Assembly (NCBI GenBank): GCA_016647705.1
Contig: CM028328.1
Location: 43,035,429 to 43,099,428 of the forward strand
Reading direction: 5' to 3'
Length of the DNA stretch: 64,000 nucleotides
DNA from: Eucommia ulmoides
Taxonomy: Eukaryota > Streptophyta > Magnoliopsida > Garryales > Eucommiaceae
The position numbers were made by a program, and so were the translations under genes. Positions 45,291-55,510 of the stretch are shown piece by piece (position 1 is the first letter of the stretch; each line of letters begins with the position of its first letter). The notes under the pieces were generated by a model. It was not told where the DNA came from, searched no databases, and worked only from the letters and a program-made list of their open reading frames with translations.

Positions 45291-48120
45291 TTTAATTTAT
45301 TAAAGTACTTTCTAATGAATTAGGTATTATCTTGTATGCATGTACACTAAATCTAAATATCACTAAATGCATGTTTATTTTATCTAAGGTTAACTCAGGT
45401 CTTTATACTCTAACTTTCATAAATTAATTTTTCTTGTCATAATTCACATACTGCGAACAATCAAAGTTATGATAATATTGTTTCAATACTAAATTAGATC
45501 ATTATCCAAAGAAAATGTTAAAAGAAATGTCTTGTTACAACTAGACGGTGGTGAGATATTGACGAAAAATCTGAGAAAGTTAGAAAAAAATCGAGAATTT
45601 TTATGTGGAATTGTCACATATGTTCCTATCCGAGGATGTCAAAGGAGCCATAGAAGATCTGTAGAAGACGTCCTCAACCAACTTAAAGGAAGAAATATTT
45701 GAAGAATTAAAAGAAGGATTCACAATAAAGTTTTGATAAGGAAAGTTTTGGAACCTTACCTTGCCAAAGAAAAATTCTCGAAAAGTCCAGATAGGTAAAG
45801 AAGGGGAGATAGTCTTCTAGGAAAAATTTATATAGACTAAGATCGTGCCGAAAAATAGTAGATCCGTCGATGAAAGTTTTGGAAACTCGTAGATGCCTAC
45901 TCGAAATGATCAAAATGAGTAGGACCGGTTTTTCCATTCTAAGGAGAAAAGAAGCAAGTTAGAAGAGGATAAAAAGACTTTTCTAGATAAGAGCCGATAA
46001 TGGAAAAGTATCCTAGAAAGAGGTGAATTGAACGAAGACCTCGAGATTGACTCAAACGACCTTATTCTCGAATATGTGAAATCCTAAAAGTGAGTGTTGA
46101 GAAAAAACATAATAATAAAGAATGGTAGCAGAAAGTTTTTAAATACTGAGTGGTCACACGAAGGCAATAGGGTGAATCACATTGTCTATATAATCCGAGT
46201 ATTAAGTCGTAGGGGTGTCTCAACATCTAGTGACTTGGGCCAACTAGATTGGGATCACTACCCAAAGTCCGCTACATGAACTATATCAGAAGTGTGAGAC
46301 CCTAGTTTCCATAGTGAAAAGAAAAACGGTTCTCTCAATACTACCAGGATAAGCCAACATTTGTTAGGCATCATTAACTAACATTTGTTTTTCTATTATT
46401 TATTTTCTTCCTAATTTGAGTTATGTTGGTAAGGCACATTCAAGTCTCCTTCAATTCAAGATAGAAGAGATGAATCGAAACCATTGAAAAAACCTCGAGA
46501 AGCATACAGGGTTGTAGATAATCTCGATAACGATCTCAGAAAAGATCAATTATCATAACTTGATGGAATTGAGTTGGACAACCTATTTCAACTAATAACT
46601 ATGGATATTTGGTATAAATTACTATTGAAATCATATTTATCATAATCTAGATTAATCCAATGTAAAAATTATAACAATTACTGAGATGATTAAATGTTTG
46701 AATTTGATCGCTTGAGTGTATGTTAGAAAAAATAATCCTATATAAAAGTGAAAAAGGAAATATACATACCATGTATAGGTATAATACCTAAAACATTAGA
46801 TATAAACTCAAGAAAGTAGAGGAAAATGAAGAGAATAGGCTTTGTTAAGTAAGCCATTTATTCAAAATCTCTCCCAAAACTCATCAGAAAGTCATTCAAA
46901 GCCGAAGTCAGACAGTCAACGATCTCTATCTCAAGATAGATTCACCCATTCCAGGACATCCTGAGCTCAACTTTGGTATAACCCTCCACCATTCCTTGCT
47001 AAACCATTCCATCCTATAATAAAAGTTGTACATAACCTTCTTGAAGGGCAACCTCAATCTTGGGCCCGAATTTCAGTTGCAACGCAAGTAGAAACCAAGG
47101 AACAAAAAGCCTCTCAGAATCACCGGCCAGACTTCTGTATAAGAGACAATAGGAAAACACCTAAGGGATATGGTTGATAGCAAAAGGTACCTAATGCAAG
47201 CAAGAAAAAGAAAATGAAAAATTGGCATCACTATATAGACCTTGCATTCCTTAGGGAAATATTCCTAACAAAATATTTAGGCATCATAAAAATCATACAT
47301 CATTATGTTTAGGCTCATATAACTAAAAATGAAGGAAAAATGAAAAAATGCATTCATTTACACAAGTGTCATTATGCAATGTCATCATGTAGATCTTGTA
47401 TTTCTTTGACATTTTTCTTACAAAGTCACAATACACATACCAGTATCCAAATACTACACAGGTACCATGCATCACGTTTTTCTTAGGCATGCATAACTTT
47501 TTCACAAATGAGAAAAATTAGTTATCATATTTCACAAGAGTTTGTAGCATCTCGCATATCATTTTGCATCAATATGCCATTATCAACATAACACTTGCAC
47601 TTATACATCTTATCTCGAAGCTCTAGTAGGCTAATAGGCAATTCTCGGACATGAAACTCGGTCAGTTACTTCACCAGCCACCGTACTGATGTCTGTCTCT
47701 AATAGTGGCTTCAACTAACTCTGAAGTTAGACAAGGAGTCGACCTCATATAAATTGCATCTTGATAATAGAATTTACCCATTCCTGCAAAGTGTCAGGGT
47801 ATAGTAGAATGTCATTAGAAAAGTGACCTTGTGATTATCAAATAGAATCCTCCTAAGTGATGAATTTCGATTTCTAATCAAGTGCTCTAAGCACTGGTCC
47901 TCTAGCAGTAAAACTTAAAACAACGTTATTCAAAGAGTTTAGCAGACCAACAATCAAGACAACACTCGATCTTACCATTAGGATGGAGCAAATTGTTGAT
48001 AATGAACGTAGCTATCTTTACCTACACTAGGTATAACTCTTAAAATCATCTCATTGTTCGGAACTACGTTATGACCTGATCCTTGGCAACGTGCTAAGGT
48101 ACGTAGAAAACCTATTAAGA
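45291..48120. other. Decayed interior of the Tat-like element, no recognisable domain
   Basis: I looked for reverse transcriptase, RNase H and integrase motifs in all frames and saw none. The short open frames at 45707-45937, 46094-46279 and 47323-47505 show no similarity I recognise. Confidence 0.5.
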
Positions 48121-48850
48121 TTCGATTATCCAACTGTAGAAACCCCAGCCCACAAGCTGGGGCATATTTTATACCAGTTACGTTCTTTATTGCATGATAA
48201 GATGTGTCGGATTTGATTTCTAGCGGAACTTATCCATTTACTGCCCCAGTTAAAGACTGGGACACATTTTACTATAGTTAGGATTTTCCCACGGGAATCC
48301 GTGTTCATTTCCTTCCTGGGTCATAGACTGGGATGCCTTGACAAATAGAATCATATTATAAAGAGAACTACGTTTTGACCTGATTTCTAACTTAGAAAAT
48401 CAGGATATATAGGCAACCCTTGTGGGTTCGGTCGAACACTTAAAAACATTGTCATCAAAACTTCATCTTGATATGATTCCTAACCTAAATCTGAATACAT
48501 AAGCAACCTATGCAATTTTAATCTCATTTCAACACTAAAAAAAATTACACACTTGATTCAAGATATGTGGGCATCTTAGGAGGGTTTCGCCATATTTTCC
48601 CAAACACTTAAGGATTTATTTCAGGCTGGGGCAAATTATATTAGGTTTCTATATCGAGATTCCTTGATTAGATTCACCCCCAACTTGAGCTGGGGTATAA
48701 AACATTGTGATTCATTTCCCCTGAAGAAGTACGTATCACCGAACCCCAGTCTTGGACTGGGTCACATTTTATCATGATTAACTTCCCTTACAAAATTCTT
48801 TAAATTTGTTTTCTAGTCCCATGCCGGGACGCTGCTCCTAAATAAAATGA
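48121..48850. repeat. Series of CCCAGT/ACTGGG hairpins in the 3' region
   Basis: Stems recur with different loops: CCCCAG-CTGGGG (about 48144), CCCAGT-TAAAG-ACTGGG (about 48244), CCCCAACTTGAGCTGGGG (about 48680) and CCCAGT-CTTGG-ACTGGG (about 48743), with partial ones near 48317, 48623 and 48819. Blocks of GAACTACGTTTTGACCTGAT followed by TAGGCAACC and GGTTCGGTC occur near 48365 and 49410 and, partly, 48060; they are typical of Tat-like 3' regions. Confidence 0.65.
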
Positions 48851-48889
48851 AAGAGAGAAAGAAAGAGAGAGGAACAAAAAATAAAATAA

Positions 48890-49250
48890 AAATGCTTAAT
48901 AAAAAAAAATTTAGAAATAAAAATGAAAGAGAAAAATAAAGGGAAATAAAATTAAAATGTCTATGTTGAAATGTTTAAATGCTTGATAAATAAAATAAAC
49001 AAATGTTTAAATAAAGAATAAATAAATGAAGTGAATAAATAAATGAATGAATGGTTAAATAAATAAATAAATAAATTTTTAAATAAAGAATAAATAAATG
49101 AACTGATGAATGAATGAATGAATGTCTAAATAAATAAATAGATGTTTATTTTTTTAAAAATAAATAAATGGTTAAATAAATAAATAAATGTTTGAATAAA
49201 TAAACGTTGAAAGAAATGTTTAAATAAATAAATAAATGTAGATTTAAATT
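48890..49250. repeat. (AAAT)n/(AATG)n microsatellite stretch
   Basis: AAATAAATAAATG words repeat over about 350 bases, with interruptions. Confidence 0.85.
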
Positions 49251-49504
49251 TTAAAAGAAACTTGAGTTTCTCCTACGAGAACCATCGTTTGTTCGTTTCA
49301 GTCTCAGACTGAGAAGACAGTCCCTTAGATCGGTTTCTCTAACCCATAACTTTTTTTTTGCCCAACCCTGACTTACGATATCATTTAAATATTTTAAACG
49401 TTTTCAAACTATGTTTTGACCTAATTCCTGGTGAAGACCAGGATAGGATACGTAGGCAACCCATATAGGTTCGGTCAAACACTAAACCACACTATAGCAT
49501 TTAT

Positions 49505-50150
49505 TCCTATCTCCGATGACGGATGCGTTAAATTCCTATCTCTGATGACGGGTGCATAAAATACCTGCCTTTGATGGCAGAAACAAAAATTCATGTCTCT
49601 GATGACGGATGTATTAAATTCCTGTCTCTGATGATGGACGCATAAAATTTTTGCCTTTGATGGCAGAAGCGAAAAATACCTGTCTCTAATGATGAATGCT
49701 TTAAATTCTTATCTTTGATGATGGATGCATAAAATTCTTACTTCCAATGGCGGAAGTGAAAAAATCTTGCCTCTGATGGCGGCTGCGTAAATTTCCTACT
49801 TCTAATGGCGGAACAAAAAATTCCTGTCTCTGATGACGAACGCATAAAATTCCTGTCTCTGATGGCAGGAGTGAAATTTTTTTGTCCCAGATGACGAATG
49901 CATTAAATTCCAACCTCTGATAGTGGAAGCGAAAAGTTCATGTCTTTGATGACGGATGCGTTAAATTCCTGTCTCTGATGGCGGACGCGTAAAATGCTTG
50001 CTTCTGATGGCAGAAGCAAAACATTCTTGCCTCTGATGGCGGATGCGAAAAATATTTGCCTTTGATGGTGGATGTAAAAACTTCCCGCCTCTAATGGCGG
50101 ATGCATTGCTATTTATGTTTCATTTCCCACGTTTGATGGTGGATGCCTTC
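49505..50150. repeat. 29-bp minisatellite, about 22 units
   Basis: The unit CCTGTCTCTGATGACGGATG plus GCRTAAAATT repeats with a period of 28-29 bp. Two main variants alternate: GATGACGGATGC and GATGGCAGAAGC. It lies in the 3' region of the Tat-like element, close to the polypurine tract, as is known for Tat/Ogre elements in other plants. Confidence 0.9.
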
Positions 50151-50296
50151 GTCTAATAATTTTAAACCGCGAAGAGTCAACTAGACTTTTTCTCACCAAT
50201 TTACTGTGTCTAGGTTAGGTTCCTTTACTTTCTGTGTCTTGTGGAACAAAATGTTTATATTTCCTATCTTTATCATCATGAGTAAACTCGCATGAC

Positions 50297-50309
50297 AAAG
50301 AGGGACAAC
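50297..50309 (+). other. Polypurine tract of the Tat-like element
   Basis: AAAGAGGGACAAC directly before the 3' LTR start TGTAGACAGTG. Confidence 0.7.
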
Positions 50310-52243
50310 TGTAGACAGTGCATTTTGTCTCACTCATTTAGTTTTTAATAGTATCAGGTCTAAATGTAAATTCGAATAAAATTTCAATCGAGATTTAGAG
50401 AGAACAAATTTCTACCCTAGATCACGTTTGATACTAAAAAAGGATAAAACAAAATGGAAAAATCATGAAATCGACGAATTTTGGTATAAACAAAGGTTTC
50501 AGGTCAATTTCAAAATTTCTAAAATTAATAGGGACTAAAATGACATTATTAAAAATAAGATTTTCTATTAATATCACTTTTAATATGTTTAAATTAGTTT
50601 CTGCCGTTTAATTTTAAGGAAATTTTACTCATTACATTTACTTCACGTTTTGACTCCTGAAACTTTTGTTTTCGCCAGTTTTGTCAAATTGACAACATAA
50701 ATTATTTGTTTAATGTCTTGTTTAAAGAGTTAATCTTCTAAGTCAAGCAATAAATCCATGATTACGTACATTGGTGCCCAAGACACCAAGATTACTAAGA
50801 GCATACCTTCCAAGCTAAGAAAAAGCATAGGATTCCTCTACTGGTATGCCCTTAGCCAAAGTTGACATTAAATTGAAGTATTTAATGAGTATCTTATGGA
50901 ATGATTTCATCCCTAATAATATCAACATTTGTTAGGGAATGTCATGATGCCTAAGCTAGTATATTAGCATGCCATAATTAAATGGCATTAATGAGGCAAA
51001 AAATGAAGTATTAAAATGGGTAATCTTATGGAAGATTTGGTTCAAGAAAATCTCATGATGATATAATCTCATAATTTCTAGGTAATTAGATCCTAAGCCT
51101 ATGTCTAAGTTGCCTTTATCATGGATAAGAATTTAAGAATAATAAATGGCATTTAATGAAATATTAAATGAATGCATTAAATGGAGCATTAAATAGCAAA
51201 TCGTTTGGCAAGATTTTGATAAAAAAAAATCTCATGATGAACCAAATATTATCATTTCCTAGGTAATTAGTGCCTAAAAACCTAGACAAATTAGTCTCCA
51301 TCGTGACAAGGCTATTAAGAACATTAATTGAGCATTAAAGGATCATTAAATGGCATTAAATTGCAGCATTAAATAGAGCATTAAATGGAAAATATTTTGG
51401 CTAGATTTTGATCATCATAAAAAGATCTTTATGATACCTACAAGATCCTAGAAATCTTGATCATTGCCTAAGCCATTCTAGCCATAAATGGCCTTAAATG
51501 GTCATTAAATAACCAATTAAAATAGTCTAGTTATGCATGCGCATTGGTGAATAAACAGGCATGTCTTTGCCTCTAAAAAGGAACCAGTTTTCATTAGGAA
51601 ATAAGATTGGTCAGACCACTTCTCTCTTTAAGCTTGAATTTCTCTTTAGGGTTTCTTGATTCCTTAAGTTTTCTACCCCTTAAACACTCTCAAACTCTTA
51701 TAAAAAGATCTCAAAAGGCTGATATTGATACTTTTGTAACAAGAGTTCAAGAAGTTCCTCAAGAACAACCAAACAAAATGGAAAAAGAGAATAAAAAAGG
51801 AGAAGAAGAAAAAAACACTTAGGGAGATACCACTCATCTAAGTTCGATAAGTTTTCTTAAACTTCTATTTAATTTTTGTTTGTTTAGCATCATTTGATTG
51901 TTTGTATATAATGGTCTTTTGATTGTTCCTTAGTGTTTTTGGGTTTTGTACATAGTATACATAGTTTGTTTTGTGTCAAGAACAACAAGGGCATATTGCA
52001 TATGTGTAACATCTTTGGCCTTTATCGAGAACACAGGAAACCAAACTCAATGAACTTAAAACAACCACCGACTATGGACTACTAACTACTAATAACCTAA
52101 GTTTACTTTTCTCGATCTGCACCTTTCCGTGTTAGCCTAGATCATGGCCTGACCCTACGTCTCAGGCTGTCGATTGACACCCTTATACATATAAGCTTAG
52201 ATCATGGATTGGACATACATCTCAAATCATGGGCCGGCATCCT

Positions 52244-53925
52244 TGATAGGTGTAAATTACCTATATATTTTCAACCCGAATTTGTTAGTTTTTGAGTACG
52301 TTTATAGTTATTTTTATATGTTTTAATTAGTTTTTATATTTTTTGTATTAAAACAGGTGCGTGGGGTGAAAGGGTAGGAAATCGGAGCATAAACGATCAA
52401 TTCGTATCGAGAACGGTCAGATAAAGGTGGAAAAATAAGCAAGGAGGCAAAAATCAGAAGGAATCCCTCCGCCTAGGCATCCAGACCTCCGCTTAGGCAG
52501 AGAAGATGCAGAGAAAAAAGCTAATTTCTGCTGGATTTCGGCCTAGGCGGAAATTCCTCGGCCTAGGCAGAAATCAACTATCGCCTAGGCGAAAATTCCT
52601 CGGCCTAGGTGAAAATCCAGTAGAATGTTTTCCATAGCCACTGCCTTTTCTATTTCCTAGGCGAACTTTAACCGACATACCCCTCCGCCTAGGCAGAAAT
52701 TCCACCACCTAGGCGGAAACCTCTGCATAGTGGGAGATATTTTTAAGATATTGTTTGGCCTATTTATACCCTTATCTCCTCCTCTCTTCCAACCTCTTCA
52801 GTCCTTAAGGCCTTAGGCCATATTTTAGGGTTAGGATAAGGGATTTTTGAGGGAAAACGCCTAACCCGAGGTGGAGAATGAAGAGGGAAGCGATTGGTGG
52901 ACGGTTCTAGCGGCTATTCTTTAGATATTGGCTAAGTCGCTCATTTCTTCTCTTTGTTTTCTACATTTTGGTAGTTGTTGAGCATGTTTATGCCATTTTA
53001 CATTGTATACATGGTTATTTCCATTGTCTAAACATAGATTGTATAGGGATTATTAATATAATTTATGAAAACGTTGTTTAGTTGAGTTTGTGTTTTGTTT
53101 GTGATTGTTCTTTGTTATGTTAATTGTGTGTGCCTTATTGTTTGTTTATATTTCTTAGATTTACATTTCGAGAATACGGGGTTTGACAAATTCTAGATTC
53201 GGACTAGAATAAACGAACGCCACAATCCTATAACCCGGTCGGGGTTTGGATTGTGGACAATCGATGACGTTGGGGCAAGACTCATGTGACTTAGAGTCGT
53301 TAAGACGTTGATAGGGACTTCGGTGTTGACTCGAAGTCACGTATTCCCTCGTCTTACACTCGGAAGAGGTGATGGGGAAGTTTTAGAACTGAGATTGTCG
53401 ATAGGGTAAACACAACGTACGATCCAATGACTCGGTCGGGAGTTGGATTATGTGCAATCAATGTCGTTGGGGCGAGAATCATGCGACCTAGTGTCATTAA
53501 GATGTTGAGGGGAACTTCTTTGTTGATATGAAGTTGCGTATTCCTCCGTCTTACACTCAGGAGAGGTGGCGGAGGAGTTTTAGATACCGAGATTGTCGGA
53601 TAAGTCGAACGCCATTAACATAAACTAAAACGAGACTGAACACGTATTCGTAAATAAAACTAATCCCTAGACAACCTATTCTCTCAAAACTATCCCATAT
53701 TAATATTAGTATTAGTATAGATTAAATTAGGCTATATTAGTATTAGTATTAATTAATTTTATTCCATTTTTGTCGCCTAGATAAAGTTAGGTTATGATAA
53801 TCGTAGTACTCGATAGTAACGACACCAATCCCCATGGATACGATACCTGATCGAAAGGTCCATTATACTAAAACTTGATCCGTACGCTTGCGGTGAAAGT
53901 GGCAGCGCTTAATTAGCGGCCACCA
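52244..53925 (+). mobile_element. Solo LTR, GCCTAGGC family, copy 3
   Basis: 1682 bp, from TGATAGGTGTAAATTACC to GGCCACCA, with a perfect 5-bp duplication ATCCT (52239-52243 and 53926-53930). The TATA element TATTTATACC lies at 52761. Upstream, GCCTAGGC pairs start at 52471/52491, 52541/52561, 52583/52603 and 52687/52707, all 20 bp apart. The two ~197-bp units in U5 lie at about 53200-53595. This is the copy that proves the family ends. Confidence 0.88.
52468..52715. promoter_or_regulatory. Array of four GCCTAGGC pairs (20-bp pitch)
   Basis: Four pairs with starts exactly 20 bp apart, just upstream of the TATA element at 52761. The spacer between palindromes is usually GGAAATTCCTCG-like. Confidence 0.7.
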
Positions 53926-54968
53926 ATCCTTTATATATTACTATGTCTAGAAGCTTGTGCCTAAAAGATAAAATAAAGAGAGGTCCTTTATTCTTTCAAG
54001 GATAAGTGTATGCCTTCTTCAGAAACTAAAAGATAAAATAAAGAGAGGTCCTTTATTCTTTCAAGGATAAGTGTATGCCTTCTTCAGAAACATTTATTCC
54101 TTCTTAGTTTGGAGTAGGACTGACACTTATATTCTATATTTTCTTCTCTTTTAGACTAGGAAAAGTAAACATTAAACTTGCCTAAGCAAGTAAATTTGGT
54201 TGGAGTGTTCTTGACAAAATCAACGGTGCATATTATTTACTATTTGTGTCATGTCTTGTTCTTAATTTTCTTAAATAAAAAATGAACAAGAGTTTTTCAC
54301 ACAAGATTTTTTCTACATGAAAAGTACTTTGTGTTTTAATAAAAAAAAATAAAAAAATATATAAACATTTGTTTTTTCTAAATTACTTTGAGAAATAAAT
54401 GTTTCGAAATAGTTTGTCTATAATTAAACTTTTACTTGTTGTTATTATATTTTCAATACTTAAAATATGGTTTTCACATTCCAGATAAAAAAGTGTTTTT
54501 CTTAAAATTAGTTTATCCTTTGTCCTCTCTTTTAAAATAATATACTAGTTTTTGTTAAATTAAGTTTTTCCGAATAATATCCACCCGGGGTTAAACTTGT
54601 CGATTCTTCCATAATCGATTGATGGTATAAAAGGGAGACATTTGTTTATTTGTTTTAATTTATTTTATCTATTGTTGTTTTTCATAAATAAGTTTTTCTT
54701 ATCTTCTTACATAAAACAACATAAAAAAGAGAAAGACATAAAGAAATGGGAATTAGTTTGTTATCCAAAATCGAAGGAAATTACTTGGACTAGTTTGATC
54801 TTAAAGATTCATTTAAACTTAGATATTGTTTTCGGACGAGTGTCTTGGGGTGCCTAACACATTCCCCGAGCATAACCAACTCTCGAACTTTAAATAAATC
54901 TCCGGTAAAGACCTTGTATTGTTTGAGTCAAAACTTGGACCTTTTCTTAAAATAAACATGATTTTAAA

Positions 54969-55505
54969 CTTCAACTTTTATCTACGCTGTTAGCATTGCT
55001 CCTTTGCCAACTCTAAGTAATCTTTAGTCTTTCTTGAATCACCATTACTTTTTCTGCTATCATCTGAGCTATGCTGGAATTAATAATTTTTTCTCTCCAA
55101 CTTTAGTTCAACAGATTGGGGTTCTGCATCTTCTACCATACAATGCTTCATATGATGTCATTTCAATTGTCGAACATAGCTATTGTTATAGGCAAACTCT
55201 ATCAAAGTCAAATGATCATTCTAGTTTGAAGATTATGCCAGAAATTGGATGTAAATCTTAGATCTCTATCCGACACCATGGAATTTACATACTTGTCCAT
55301 GGAGTACGTGGTTTTTATAGCCAGAAAATGAGTAGACTTTGTAAGTCTATCAACAATCACCTAAATGGAATTATGTCCATTTTAAGTATGAGGCAATCTT
55401 GAAACAAAATCAGTTGTGACATTTTTCCACTTTCATTCTAGGATAGGCAAAGGCTACAATAACCTTTGTAGATGTTGGTGTTTTATCTTGACTTGCTGAG
55501 AAATA
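54969..55505 (-). pseudogene. Gypsy integrase core, C-terminal half
   Basis: Minus-strand continuation of the zinc domain at 57961-58168 beyond the solo LTR. It reads LISQQVKIKHQH, then AFAYPRMKVEK (frame of 55595-55410), DRLTKSTHFLAIKTTYSMDK near 55300, and, after an internal deletion near 55255, HLTLIEFAYNNSYVRQ and KDYLELAKEQC. These correspond to the linker, core and late core of a Ty3/gypsy integrase. Catalytic residues cannot all be placed because of the deletion. The sequence stops at 54969 against the Tat-like LTR. Confidence 0.7.
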
Positions 55506-55510
55506 AGACA

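Larger units (their letters stand above)
39085..54968 (+). mobile_element. Tat-lineage-like Ty3/gypsy element, largely decayed
   Basis: LTRs start TGTAGATACTG (39085) and TGTAGACAGTG (50310). The 5' LTR is followed by GCAACTCTGCTGAGGAC, close to the primer site GGCGACTCTGCTGGGGA known from Tat/Ogre elements. A gag zinc-finger remnant lies near 45130. The 3' region holds GACGTAGGCAACC-type blocks, hairpins and a minisatellite, and AAAGAGGGACAAC precedes the 3' LTR. No pol is recognisable. The 3' LTR end is missing: the element breaks off at 54968 against gypsy integrase. The left flank GTCAC lies inside LTR II. Confidence 0.72.
50310..54968 (+). repeat. 3' LTR of the Tat-like element, interrupted and truncated
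   Basis: Matches the 5' LTR from its first base. The TATA box has become CTCTAAAAAGG (about 51570). It is interrupted by the solo LTR 52244-53925; a 70-bp tandem duplication (CCTTTATTCTTTCAAGGATA, about 53986-54095) follows. It ends at TGATTTTAAA (54968), where the 5' LTR still has about 240 bp to go. Confidence 0.8.

Noticed and set aside
48126..48308. Minus-strand frame of 60 codons over the CCCAGT hairpins
   Set aside because: It runs across repeated hairpins and has no recognisable similarity.
49505..50150. 29-bp repeats as a CRISPR array, or TGATGA words as box C/D snoRNA repeats
   Set aside because: There are no unique spacers, units are head to tail, and the setting is a retrotransposon 3' region; TGATGA is simply part of the repeat unit.
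55034..55261. Plus-strand frame of 75 codons
   Set aside because: The minus strand reads as gypsy integrase (LIEFAYNNSY), so this is its shadow.
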